The notes under the pieces are model-generated. The model ran no database searches and was not told the DNA's origin. It worked only from the letters and a program-made list of their open reading frames with translations. Position numbers and translations under genes: made by a program. Below are positions 33,629-44,345 of a stretch of 64,000 bases of DNA, piece after piece. The stretch is taken from assembly GCA_030998225.1 (NCBI GenBank), contig JAPYXD010000680.1, positions 15,810,001-15,874,000 of the forward strand, read 5' to 3'. Source of the stretch: Diplolepis rosae. Taxonomy: Eukaryota > Arthropoda > Insecta > Hymenoptera > Diplolepididae. Within the stretch, counting starts at the first letter, position 1. Each line of letters begins with the position of its first letter.

Positions 33629-33887
33629 CAAGTCTTTCGATTGCCGGTCGACTGCTCTTTCAAACTCATATAATTAATTTGAATATATTTATTACTTACT
33701 AAAATAAAAAGTATTACTTTTTTATTTACCTTTTATTAAGAGTTTATTCTTTTCAATAACTTTCTTTCATACCTAATTTTTGTTAAAAATGTACCCTATG
33801 AGCGTAAAAAAGGTCCCTATGGGCAAGAAAAAAGGTCCCTATACACCCTATTTTTTATCCCAAAGGGACTGTGAGGCCTGTGTAGGC

Positions 33888-34226
33888 CAAGATCTTTTCG
33901 CATAATATGGCACAGTGTAGTTTGAGCGATGCCCAATTCTTGAGAACGACGTGGAATCGACTGATTTGACTGATTTTGAATCGATGCAATTACGGCTGCG
34001 ATTATTTCTTCGCTTCGAGCAATACGACGTCTTTTTGGTACCGGAACGTCCAATAGTGTAAATTTGGTCTCGAATTTATCCACTACAGCACGCACAGCCT
34101 GTCGGGTGGGACGATTAATCGGCCGAAAATTGGAGTAAGCGTTCTTAAAGCTGCGACCACCGACTCAGAATTTCGGTAGTCAGTTTTAATAATTTCCAAA
34201 CGTTGCTGGTTCTTAAACTTTACCAT
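33888..34226 (-). pseudogene. DD41D mariner transposase, N-terminal third
   Basis: Starts ATG GTA AAG at 34226 (MVKFKNQQRLEIIKTDYRNS). A frameshift near 34150 then moves the frame to AYSNFRPINRPTRQAVRAVV, DKFETKFTLLDVPVPKRRRI and IPRRSQELGIAQTTLCHIMR, ending KDLGLH at the insertion point, which continues as AFKIKL on the other side (30964). It contains the paired helix-turn-helix DNA-binding part. Confidence 0.9.
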
Positions 34227-34338
34227 GATGAAAATGTTGACTTTAACTAACGTTTCGACATTGACAGTTCATTAAAAATGTTTAAGGGTGCGTTCATATA
34301 AAGATACGAAATTGTTATGTCCCTATTGGAAAACCCTT

Positions 34339-34940
34339 TACATACAGGATTTGAGAATTTGAATGAAAATTTACCTTGAAAAGTGTAATTTAGAAACTAT
34401 TTTTCATTCTACAAGAACGCAAACTAGCTCTGATGAAAGAGAGTGTAATTTTTTCTCTCTTCTATTCTGTATTTTAAAAAGGGGAATAGACATATTGCAC
34501 ACTGTAGCATATCCTGCACCTAAGTAAGTATGAACACATATGTGTATACCTAATACAGACCCACCGCGCCGGTATTTGTACGCTAATGGTTTTCAGCGTT
34601 CATTCGTCTGAACTATATAGCAACGCTTAAAAACTCTGTCGTGACCAAACTCTCACAAGTTGGCGTTTTGGATGGGTGGACAGTTAAACGTAAATTTAAT
34701 TTTAAAGACGGTGATTTTCTTCTAAAATCGGAAAATTCAACGCAGTGTGTAAATTCTTATGCTCACTTAATCAGTTTAACAAAATTTCTTTAAAGCTTTT
34801 TTTCTAATATAAATATACATTGGAAAAATAAATAGAATTTTTGCGAAAGTGAATTAAAGAGGTGTTGAGCAACTTTTCCTTTTAAGCTTCTTTTCTTCAA
34901 TTTCCACAAATTTATTTATCCTTTCATAAATTTTTTAGAA
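34339..34940. other. Unassigned sequence
   Basis: No repeat relative or gene was recognised. 34550-34690 is GC-richer (CCACCGCGCCGG, AAGTTGGCGTTTTGGATGGG) and seems unique within the window. Confidence 0.4.
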
Positions 34941-35475
34941 AGTAGCTACACTTGGAAAAATATTTGGTAGCATCAACAAAATTTTTGTTGGTTTAACCAT
35001 AGATTTTTATTGCTATAAGGCCTAACAAAATCTTTAGTTGAACCAAAGAAGTTGTTTCACTCAAGAAAAGATTGTTTGTTTCGTAACAATTTGGTTGGAT
35101 AAAACAAATATTTTTGTTGATTAAGTTAAATTTTGGTTGATATAAGAAAGTTGTATTAGATTCAACCAAAAATTTTGGTTCATTGGAATAAATTGTTTTA
35201 TTAGATCGGTTGTATTTTATCTGGGTGTAAACAATTTTTAAATCACTTTTCTTCATCATCTTCTTTTGTATATTTGGTAGACTTGACAAAAATTGTGTTG
35301 TATTAATTAAATAAATGCCTTAATATAGTCAACCAACGTTTTAATTGATTAAATCAAATCTTTGGTTGATATTAAGAAATATTTTTTTTTTGTTTCAACA
35401 AAATTTTTTCTTTGAATCAAATAAAATTCGATTGAATAAAAATAACATTTTTGTTTAAATCAAAACATTTTTTCT
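34941..35475. repeat. Iterated TTTGGTTnA / TnAACCAAA element (family R10), copy 1
   Basis: A run of short inverted words: GTTGGTTTAACC, GTTGAACCAAAG, TTTGGTTGGAT, AAATTTTGGTTGATA, TTCAACCAAAAATTTTGG and similar. The edge near 34950 has ACTTGGAAAAATATTTGGTAG. Related runs are at 51960-52770 and, in a TTTGATTCAAA flavour, at 51585-51790. Confidence 0.7.
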
Positions 35476-35800
35476 CTTAGTCATTCGAAACCAATTGCTT
35501 ATATGGATTTCGCATGATTTCACGGAATGAAATTAATTGAAATGATTATTTTTATTAGCGAGGAATGGATCGGAAACAGATTTCGCAATGGCACACAAAA
35601 ATACGAAACTCTATTTTTGTATCTATATAAACTCAGGAATAAATATTTAAAAAATCGGAAACTTTTTAATTTCTTTATTTCAAAAATCTAAACTTTTAAC
35701 TCGGAAATTTTCGATCAGTGAATATTACAAGGTCTCAAAATTTAAAATAGTATATCGTATGACTAGGGAGCAAAGCTGGTCCGCACTGGTTTGAAAATAT
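35476..35800. other. Unassigned AT-rich sequence
   Basis: I see nothing in this stretch. Confidence 0.4.
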
Positions 35801-36429
35801 CATTGCTCCCGTGTTATATACCATATTTTTTTATACTATCGGGTCATAAAATGCACTTTATTGACCCCTGCGTGGCAAAAAATCCGTTTTCTGACCCCTC
35901 ATTAAAAAAAGACGTGTGCAAGATGGGAAAAACATTTTTCTACTAGTGGGTCATAAAATGTATTTTATGGGGCAATAAAATTAACTTTATGACCCGCTAG
36001 TAGAAAAAAAATCGTATACGACACGGGAAAAAAATTTATTTTACTCATCTGGTTGTTACCCTTCTCTCTAAATCTGAATGAGTAAAAACCTACTGATTAT
36101 CAGTGAAATTTGACTGATTCAAATAGCTAAAAAGAGGTTACTGTAAATCAGACAAATTTCACTGATTACTTCAGTGGAAATCAACTGATTTAACAGTGAA
36201 AAATAACTTTTTCACTGATTCAATCAGTGAGAATTAACTGATTTGTCAGTGAAAAATATTTTTGCACTGATGAATCAGTGAAAAGGCAAATTACTGATTC
36301 AATCAGTGAAAACTCGACTGATTCAGATTTAGAGAGTTGCTTTGCTCGGAAATCTAACTTCACACTTGCAAAATAAACTTTTTTTTCCCTAGTTGCACAA
36401 TATACTATTATTTTCCCTAATTGCACAAT
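35801..36429. repeat. R4 family cluster split by R8
   Basis: R4 words (TACTATCGGGTCATAAAATG, GACCCGCTAGTAGAAAAAAA, CTGGTTGTTACCC) in direct and inverted order. They are split at 36064-36336 by an R8 MITE, after which R4 resumes with TGCTTTGCTCGG and ACTTCACACTTGCAAAATAA. Confidence 0.75.
36064..36336. mobile_element. MITE family R8, copy c (273 bp)
   Basis: CTCTCTAAATCTGAATGAG…CTGATTCAGATTTAGAGAG, the same length as copy b. The insertion splits the R4 phrase GTTACCCT / GCTTTGCTCGG. Confidence 0.9.
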
Positions 36430-36894
36430 ATAATATTTTCTCACACATACACGTTTAAGCCACTTTTCGATGCCTGCAGAGCGAGAGCAAAGTTGCCTTT
36501 TCCCACTTAGTTAAATCTCAATTAATTAATTATCTTAATCTTAATTAAACCTTTTGTGGATTAGTCGACATGGAAAGGCAATGGCTAAGTAACGACTTGA
36601 AGACAGTGCTAGTTGCGTGTGGAAAATCTTCATTATCGACAGTAGATCAGAAAAGGAGAAATGGTTCAACTATTCGCCCGTTAAATGGCACCAGTTACCG
36701 TGAGAATAATATTAAGGAGTGGGAAAAAAATTATTTTGTTCCTTTTCCTTTGGGAGAAAAGTGAACGCAATCATCATGTGCGCATGCGCGGAAATTGCCT
36801 TTTCTCCCATGAGTAAGAAAAGGCAACTTTGTTCTCGCTCATCAGATATCGAAAATTGGCAGAAACGTGCATGTGTGAGAAAAATGTCTATTCT
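36430..36894 (+). mobile_element. Foldback element with a short unexplained frame
   Basis: Long inverted ends: TTTTCTCACACATACACGTT at the left versus ACGTGCATGTGTGAGAAAA at the right. The arms extend over about 80 bp (GAGCGAGAGCAAAGTTGCC / GGCAACTTTGTTCTCGCTC). A second pair of inverted segments lies near 36735-36830 around CATGTGCGCATGCGCGG. About 464 bp in all. The interior has a 65-codon frame at 36570-36764. Confidence 0.75.
36570..36764 (+). other. Short open frame inside a foldback element, unknown
   Basis: 64 residues starting MERQWLSNDLKTVLVACGKS and ending PLGEK. Composition is more protein-like (K/R/N/S-rich, balanced) than the other small frames in the tract, and the start context GTCGACATGG is acceptable. 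I do not recognise it. It could be a captured exon fragment or chance. Confidence 0.2.
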
Positions 36895-37459
36895 CAAATA
36901 TTATAAAAACCTAATTTAAATATTTTTGCTTTTTCGAATTTTAATGTTTATCTAAATTGTCGTTTCGAAAATAAGAAGACCTTTAAATGATGAAAGCAAA
37001 TATTTAAAGATTCCTAGAAACAAGTAATTATGAATTTGTAAATGTCATTATAAGTTTAGTAAAGGAATCTGAAAATTTTGAAACTAAAAATCAAAATATC
37101 TAGTAAAATTAATATCTTTATCAATATTGAAACTCAGTTTGTATCCAATGTTAATATCTGTTTCATCCTGTTTGATATCGGGAAATATATAACAGGAAAT
37201 AGGCCACAATGATCAGGTCAAAAGTTAGTAAACTGAAATCCGAATATTTACGAAACTGCAATGTTATAAATATCAAACAAGCGCATTCGCAAACTGTAAT
37301 CCTGTTATACTCTATATGCATTCATTGAGGATTAGAGCAACTCTGTTTATAATTAAAAATATTCCAACGCGTAATAAAGTATAGTAAACATGAATGCAAA
37401 AACTATATATGAATGATTGATTCTAAGAATAACATTCAATTGTGATAAGCGTTAATTAA
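36895..37459. other. Unassigned AT-rich sequence
   Basis: I see nothing in this stretch beyond low-complexity AT. Confidence 0.4.
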
Positions 37460-38556
37460 GGGCAGGTGATACTTAATAAATTAGAAAATTTGATTGATTT
37501 TAGGTTTTATTAATAAAATTTATATGAATATATATATATATATTTATTTACTTATTTATTTATCAAATAATTCTTTGAAAAATTATTATTAATTTAATAT
37601 TAATATAAGGGTCATCCCATATTAGATTGACAGTCGATGTCGCTGATTTGAACGAGATAATTTTTTTTCGGTTCTTTATCAACAATAAATAGACACGTAT
37701 TTTTTTTTTTTTGGACAAAAAAATTTTTTTTACAAGTATACGATTTTTCGAATTTTCTAAGAAATGATATTTTTGACACAGCAAGCGCACTTTCAAGCCT
37801 GTTTATCTTGAAAACAATTGTTCGCACGAAAAATTTTCCAAATTACGAAAATTAGGGTTTTGACTCTTCTTTATAGAGATTGTTGCGAAAAAAATTTTTA
37901 AATAATTTTCAACATACAAAAGTAAAGAAATAAACGCAAAATCGGTTTTTTCCAAATTTGGCCCCTTTCGAATTTTTTTTTTCGTGGATGCTTAGAAAAT
38001 TTGAAAAATCGTATACTTGTAAAAAAAATTTTTTTGGCCAAACAAAAAAATACGTGTCTATTTATTGTTGATAAAGAACCGAAAAAAAATTATCTCGTTC
38101 AAATCTGCGACATCGACCGTCAGTAGTCTAATATGGAATGAACCACAAATAATAAGAAATATCCTATTATTATTTTTTATACTAAATTTTAGAAATTTTT
38201 TATTTATACCCCCAATTATCATTTCATTCTAGATAAAAAATAAGGCCCATCATGTTTGTGTCAAAAGTACATAAAATTTTGTTTTAAAAATTTGGGACAT
38301 GGTAGAGAGGATAAACATGGACGTAGATAAACTAGTTTTGGTTTCGAAGTTGAAAAAAATTTAATTTAAGCAAAATATATCGGAAAATTTTTGTTTATTG
38401 CCAAATCCAAAAGTAGCCTACTTACGTCTATTATTATCTTCTCTACCATTTTTCAAATTTTGAAAACAAAATTTAATGTATTTTGGATACAAACATGTAG
38501 AAACTGGACCAAATTGTTCACATGAACTTTCTACTTTTCTCAAGTATCATATGCCC
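37460..38556. mobile_element. TTAA-flanked piggyBac-like MITE with two internal hairpins (1.1 kb)
   Basis: The ends are GGGCAGGTGATACTT and AAGTATCATATGCCC, flanked by TTAA at 37456-37459 and 38557-38560. Inside are two independent palindromes. One is at 37606-38146, with GGGTCATCCCATATTAGA mirrored, long arms through CGAAAAAAAATTATCTCGTT and a 200-nt loop. The other is at about 38243-38515 (CATGTTTGTGTCAAAAGTAC versus GGATACAAACATG). An isolated end of the same type is at 29934. No transposase. Confidence 0.8.
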
Positions 38557-39060
38557 TTAAGTTTTAATTATATTGATAGAGCATAATTGATAAGTAACAT
38601 TGCTGATTAATTATAAGTTATGAATATATAACAACAAGAGTTTATTGCTTCGTTTTCTTTGAATGAATGAATGAATAGATGAATGAACGGATACAGAAGT
38701 GTTTGGAAATCGATTTTCAGAAGAAAGGACGTTGTTATCCAAGTTGATAACTTTATTAATATCTCGGGAAGCCAGATGACTAGAAACCAGAAAGCCCAAT
38801 TTGCTCCGGACTGCGACCTTCCCTAATGAACTATTCGAGGGTAGAAATGTTCCTTTTGAACGCAACCAAACGCGGTTAATTAACCCAAAATTTCAAATTT
38901 ATACCAAGAAAATAAAACTTTCCCAGAAAATAAACATTCAATTATTAAGATTACTATTTATAAGAATTAATAATAAGTTTTCATAAAAATAATTATAATG
39001 ATTGTGCTAAAATTGTGTATACTAACAAAATTTTATCACGCGTAAAATGAGCTCGAAATG
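38557..39060. other. Unassigned sequence with a GAAT microsatellite
   Basis: A short (GAAT)n-like run at about 38660-38695. The rest appears unique and non-coding. Confidence 0.5.
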
Positions 39061-39770
39061 TTATGTGCTCGAAAAATGGGGTTTTTCGCTACTTCTGAGG
39101 TTATGTACAAGGCGCAAGAATTTTTTTTGGTCTTTTTCTCAAATGTCATCATTTAGAATTACTCTTTCCCTTCAAAATCAGCTATTAAACAGTAACGAGC
39201 GACTTTTTTTCACAAAGATACGGCCATATCAAGTTTTGAAATTTATCCGAACAACCTTATGAGCATTCACATTGACTCTTTGGTGCATGCCATTCTGCAT
39301 TCGAAAATTTATCTTGAAAATTTGTGCTTGCGGGTTTTGATGGTCTGTGAATAAGAATTAAGTGTCAGAAAATTAACATTAGAGAGCGAAATCGTTTAAT
39401 TTCATAAATTTCGAACCGCCATTTTGAATCCGCCATCTTAGAAATGGAAATGTCAATTTTCTGACTGTAAATTCTTATTCATAGACCATCAAAACCCGCA
39501 AGCACAAATTTTCAAGATAAATTTTCGAATGCAAAATGGTATGCACCAAAGAGTCAATGTGAATGCTTGTAAGGTTGTTCCGATAAATGTCAAAACTTGA
39601 TATGGACGTATCTTTGTGAAAAAAAATTGCTCGTGACTGTTTAATGGCTCATTTTGAAGGGAAAGAGTAGTGCTAAATGATGACATTTGAGAAAAAAACC
39701 AAAAAAATTTCTTGCGCCCTGTACATAACCTCAAAAGTAGCGAAAAACCTCATTTTTCGAGCACATAACC
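39061..39770. mobile_element. Long-hairpin foldback, ~710 bp
   Basis: Arms of about 300 bp: TTATGTGCTCGAAAAATGGG at the left and CCTCATTTTTCGAGCACATA at the right. The arms are well matched through CCAAAGAGTCAATGTGAATG, with a central loop of about 120 nt (39357-39475). Similar short frames on opposite strands are a by-product of the symmetry. Confidence 0.9.
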
Positions 39771-39779
39771 TCAAATATC

Positions 39780-39905
39780 TCAAAATCCTGACGTGATAGG
39801 CTGATTCTGATTTCAGATTCGAATTCTACGTCAAAAATTACCCCGGAAATGATATTTCGTTTCTAAACAACAAATACAAACCCATTATTTGCAGACCTGT
39901 GTTAT
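39780..39905 (+). repeat. Low-copy repeat shared with 49560-49685
   Basis: Both segments run AAAA-CCTGACGT…GATTCTGA…CCCCGGA…CGCCAAAAATTAC..CGGAAATGAT…GCAGACCTGTG with moderate divergence. Function unknown. Confidence 0.65.
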
Positions 39906-40064
39906 TTTTCAAAATATTCTCCTTTTAATTCCAAATACTTTTCAGATCGTTCAAACCAATCAGAAAAGCACTTATTCACTCAAAAAAAAATTCTACACGG
40001 AGAAAAATAGTTCGGGGAAATTTTCTCAACTATTGATCAAAGTTGGGACATTTTGGCAAGTTCC

Positions 40065-40480
40065 TATACATCAGGATTTCGAGATATCCTAACCTAACAA
40101 TGCATAAATGGCCTTTCCAGCTATATTTGAAACAATTTAAATACGAGTAGTGAATTTTTTTTCCAAAATCCACTCACGCCATAGTTTATTACTCCTTTTT
40201 ACCTTTAATTTCCATTTTAGATCATCCCGAACCGTTTTTTATTCTCCGAGATATGGCAATTTAACCTTAAGAAACTTAAATGGATAATATGCCATATCTC
40301 GAAGAGTCAAAATCGGTTCGGGATGATCCAAAATGGAAATGGAAAGTAAAAAGGAGTAATAAACAATAGCGTGAGTGGATTCTGGAAGGAAAATCGCTGC
40401 TGGTGTTATATTATTTCAAACGTGGTTGAAAAGGACATTTTTGCAGTTTTAGGTTAGGATATCTCAAAATCCTGACGTAT
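40065..40480. mobile_element. Foldback element, ~415 bp
   Basis: TATACATCAGGATTTCGAGA mirrored by ATATCTCAAAATCCTGACGT. The arms of about 195 bp continue through ACTCCTTTTTACC / GGTAAAAAGGAG-like segments to a ~30-nt loop near 40277. The arms carry CTAACCTAAC / GTTAGG, a telomere-like pair that is just part of the symmetry. Confidence 0.85.
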
Positions 40481-41410
40481 AGAAAAAAATTGGACAGCGG
40501 GTTCGTTTTTAGGACATTTAAATACTTCGAGGGCACTTAACCCTGTCTTTGGCTATAAAAAATGTTAATTTTGGTTGCCGTCTGTAATTCATGTAACAAA
40601 TCTGGACGTTATATCCAGATTCCTGGTAATATAGGCTTGTATTTAATAGTTCGTCCTACTAAAATTCATTATTATACAAAGACTAAAAAATATTATGAAG
40701 TTAATTTTAACCCGGATCGATGGATTTTTTAAGTTTTGATCTGCCATACTGAATCCCCCATTTCTAGTTTCAAAATACTGAAGGCAAATTTAAATTCAGC
40801 TACCCCAAAAACCTTAAGAAACCATATTTTATATTTATTTTTTTGACAAAAATCTCCAACCCCGAAAGGATTAATTAAATGCCCTGCAATCAGTTGTAAG
40901 TTCTGTTAATTTTTAAAGCAACAATTTCCAGGAATTATTAATTAGTTATACAGAAATTAGCTAAATACTAGGCTGGAAAATTAATTAATGGAATGTTCAG
41001 AACTGTTGAATGTAAACAGGAATAAGTAATTCAATTTTGTAATTGAGTTGAAACAGACGGAAGCTTATTATTTTGAGCTCGAAAATGATCTTAGCTTTTG
41101 CTAAATGCTCTGAAGCGGTACAACGACCCATGAGGAAAGGGTTTGTTCATTCGTACAGCTTGCCAGGGGGTTTTAAGCAATAACCAAATGTGCAAACTAT
41201 ACTAAACGCCGAACGTTAATTAGACCTGTGAATTAGCTGCTGGCAAACGAAAGGGAAAGCAAATTACGTTTGCTCTCGATCTAATCAAACACTAAAATAT
41301 ATTTACACATTTAAAATTTCCTTTCAAATGTTTTTTCCTGATTTTTAAAATGATTATTGAATTCAATAATCAATTTTTTATATTCGCATTATAAATGAGA
41401 AGGTATTAGT
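40481..41410. other. Unassigned, apparently unique sequence
   Basis: No relative in the window. 41040-41280 is GC-richer and complex (GACCCATGAGGAAAGGGTTT, GCCGAACGTTAATTAGACC, TTAGCTGCTGGCAAACGAAA) and unlike the transposon debris. It is a candidate piece of original intron. Confidence 0.45.
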
Positions 41411-43460
41411 TTAATGTAAAAGATGATTTTCGAAATTTTCATCAAATCTTTGCGTTTTAAGACCCCCTGAGTCAGAAAAAACGGTTTTTACGAAAGTATC
41501 TCTCTGTCTGTCCTTATAGGTCGTATATTCGATAACTCTCGATAGAATTATCGGATTTAATTGAGATTTGGCATACTTTATCGATGCCGGAAAAGTAAGG
41601 ACGAGTTTATTAACCAGCCACATCCGACAAAATTGTTAAAAAATTTTATAAAAAAGTCAAAAATTCCAATATTGGTTTCTGATAGTAGGGGAGAAGCGGC
41701 GAAATTGGCGCGTCGTCTAAATTGGCGCACCCTATTTTTCAGAAAATGATAACATAACAAAAAATAAAAATAGTTCTATCGTGTGCATTCTTGTATGATA
41801 TGTATTTGATAGAAAAAATTATAAAAATCTAATTGCTTAATACAGTTTTATTGCGATTAATCGTTTTTTGGCATAATGGTTATGTTCGAAGCCATTGAGT
41901 TAAATCGTTAAATAATAGTAATTCAAGGTGAATTAGATTAATGAAACGATTTTATAACCTTTGATATTTAATCTTACGATTAGGATAAAATATTTGTATG
42001 AAAAAATAAGCATTTTACGTAAAAAGTATTTAATTAATGAACGATACACTTGCGGCAAAATTGGCGCATACGAGATTCAAATCAGAGGCGAAGTTGGCAC
42101 ACGTGTTGTGTTTCTGGAAACCGGTGAATGAAGTCAAGTGCTCGGATGTTTATGATTGAAAATATAAAGAAGATAGTAAGTACACAATTATTAATATATA
42201 GATATATACATTTGAATGTTGCTGGACTTTTCTGCTAATCTTTTTCTTACGATTTTTTGTGACATGGGAGGTAATGTGGTTCGCAAAACTGATGTAACGA
42301 CTTTGTAAGGTTATATTCATTTGAACAATCAGTGGTTACATTTTTTTTAAGTTTGAGGTATTAAGGCATTTTAAAAGCGATTTTTAATAATTAATTTGCA
42401 GTCTGACAGTGTTTTGAAATTTTTCTCGATTTTAAGATGTGAAAGCAATGTAAGTAAAAAATTTGTATTTTTGATTGATTGTTTCTATTATTTATAAGTC
42501 TTCTAAAGTTAATAATTGTATATACTTCTGATTACAAATTCAAATAATTCTCTATAAAAATGATTTCAATTTGAATATTCACTTAAATATCCACAATTGC
42601 CAGTATTTTATTGTACAAATATAAAATATATTTTAACTTTGGCTGGTTTATGTGAATAAAGGTATAAAAAACTTCACATATCTTGATATACTATATCAAA
42701 TTTAGTTTCAAATTATAACTACCTCTTTTCATCAACCTTTGCTATTGAAATGTAATTCTAAATCTATGAAAATATAACTAATACGTGGCAAGAGAAGATT
42801 ATAATATTAGTGCGTCAATTTACCCGACATGGCGGGTAAATTGACGCAGGTGCAGTCCTTCGGAAATGCAATCTTTATCCATTGGAAAGTATAGAAAAGA
42901 TATCCAGCTATTAAATAAATATTTTTTCATAATTTTTAGTCATATACTTTCTTTTTAAACTCGCACTTTCTATTAGGTGCGCCAATTTCGCCGCTTCTCC
43001 CCTACTCATAAATCTCTACTAATTGTGCTAATGGAAAATTAATATTATATTGTGCAACTAGGGAAAACAAATTTATTTTGCGAGTGTGAAGTTTGATGAC
43101 CGAGCAAAGCGACGGTAAAAACCACACGAGTTTGAATAGCAAGATTTATTCATAAGATGTATATTTTTCTTTTTAATTTAAAAAAATACTATTGAAATTC
43201 CAAAATTTAATTTTTTTAAAATAATATGTGAAATACGAAAAAACGTTAGTTTGCAAAACTGTTCGTTTCAATAAGATCTACAAATTTTGTCTGACATAGT
43301 TTCTGATAAAACGTATATTCTTCATTTTAATTTTTAAAAAATACGATTAAAATTTAAAAATTCCATTATTCAAACAAAATATGTGAGATACGAAAAAACG
43401 TTAAGATGGGAAATTATTTGCTTAAGTGAGGTTTACAAATTCCCAGTATGACATTTTTTG
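41411..43460 (-). repeat. Repeat family R1, inverted copy, split by element R3
   Basis: Reads in reverse from the 3' end: CCCCTGAGTCAGAAAAAAC, GATAACTCTCGATAGAATTA, AACCAGCCACATCCGAC. It is interrupted at 41688-43002, then resumes with CTCATAAATCTCTACTAATT and decayed units up to 43460. An R4 fragment lies at about 43050-43130. Confidence 0.85.
41688..43002. mobile_element. TA-flanked element R3 with AATTGGCGC words (1.3 kb)
   Basis: Terminal inverted repeat GGGGAGAAGCGGCGAAATTG…GCGCCAATTTCGCCGCTTCT, with TA at 41686-41687 and 43003-43004. The insertion site in R1 is directly visible by comparison with the copy at 45355-46470. Further AAATTGGCGCA-type words occur near 41718, 42059 and 42098, and a palindrome near 42812-42850 (GTCAATTTACCCG…CGGGTAAATTGAC). 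No transposase was recognised. Confidence 0.9.
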
Positions 43461-44090
43461 ACAAGTTATAGTGATTCTCCGATAATGTAGGCAGTGACAA
43501 AAATTTCAAACTCAACTAATTAATATATATTTTATGTTTTTATTTTAAATATGCCATTTTTTAATCATAATATATGAGATATTTGTGGAAACAAATTATT
43601 TAAGAATAATAAGTTAATTATAACTAAGGCTACAACATGTCAATTGGATTTTACGCAATTTGACTAAAATTGTTTTTATATAGTATTAATAGTGACACAA
43701 TTTCCAATGATGTTTTTATTCCAAAATTTAAAACATTATGGAAAGTTTATGACTATGATTTATTGACTTCTTCGAAATTTTAGTGATGTAGCTATAAATG
43801 TTGCGTTTGTAATGACAGGTAATTTAAAAAAAAATTTTTTTTTGTTTGGCTTCTTATATTCATTAACTGTTAAGAATTTTACAAATTTGTTTTTTATTGT
43901 ATATCGATTAAAGAAATTCCAATTCAATAAAGTATGATGATCTGAAGAGGATGACATTTAGTCATCGAAACGTTGTCAAGATGAATAAATAAGGATTACA
44001 ATTTTACACAGACCGAGGTTGGTCATTTCTCCTCTTTCTAATGAAAAATAAGTATTCAAATAAAAAATTGTTTACTTGAAAGCAGAATGT
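43461..44090. other. Half R7 repeat, unassigned sequence, hammerhead-like motif
   Basis: 43468-43520 is the 3' half of R7 (CTCCGATAATGTAGGCAGTG). The rest is AT-rich and unassigned, ending with the motif at 43942-43973 and an AT-rich tail. Confidence 0.5.
43942..43973 (+). other. Hammerhead-like structured motif, copy 4
   Basis: CTGAAGA, one G, perfect 6-bp stem GATGAC/GTCATC around ATTTA, then GAAACGT. It is followed by TGTCAAGATGAATAAATAAG. Confidence 0.6.
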
Positions 44091-44345
44091 GTTCCTTAAG
44101 GCTGATGGAGTCTTAAGTAAATTTAATTTCCTTATTAATTTAAAATCAAAAACAAATTTAGTAACTTTGAGAAAATGTAATTTACATATACAATATTATA
44201 AAATTGACTTGAGTTTTAGTATCAAATTACTATAAATAAACTTATATGTATGCGAAGAATATAAAATCGAGCGCGAGATCCAACCAGAACGGAGCGCAAA
44301 GCGCGACAATCGTATTGCGCGCTGTAGGCTCGCTCAAACTTGTGA
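44091..44345 (-). repeat. R1 family fragment, inverted
   Basis: TGTGTTCCTTAAGGCTGATG, then ATCGAGCGCGAGATCC and a GC-rich patch with AACGGAGCGCAAAGCGCGAC. An inverted relative of the GC-rich patch is at about 45095-45235. 44346-45090 is AT-rich with nothing recognised. Confidence 0.7.

Larger units (their letters stand above)
31643..33879 (+). mobile_element. hAT-like non-autonomous element, copy 2 (2.24 kb)
   Basis: AGGCCTCACAG…CTGTGAGGCCT, flanked by a perfect 8-bp duplication GTGTAGGC (31635-31642 and 33880-33887). It was inserted four bases beyond the end of the adjacent MITE, straddling the MITE/transposase junction. Both ends carry three GGTCCCTA words. It contains R8 (32244-32516), a tRNA-like R16 half (about 32605-32671) and R6 (32673-33628). 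No transposase. Confidence 0.93.
30118..34338 (-). mobile_element. DD41D mariner with nested insertions (about 1.3 kb plus 2.9 kb)
   Basis: The terminal inverted repeats AAGGGTTTTCCAATAGGGAC match over about 30 bp, with TA at 30116-30117 and 34339-34340. Subtracting the insertions (30967-33880) leaves about 1.3 kb, the normal size of a mariner. A TA-flanked MITE (30967-31637) is followed directly by a hAT-like element (31643-33879), both inside the transposase gene. Confidence 0.95.

Noticed and set aside
40080..40455. Interstitial telomeric repeat (CCTAACCTAAC)
   Set aside because: Only two units, mirrored within a foldback; part of the element rather than telomeric DNA.
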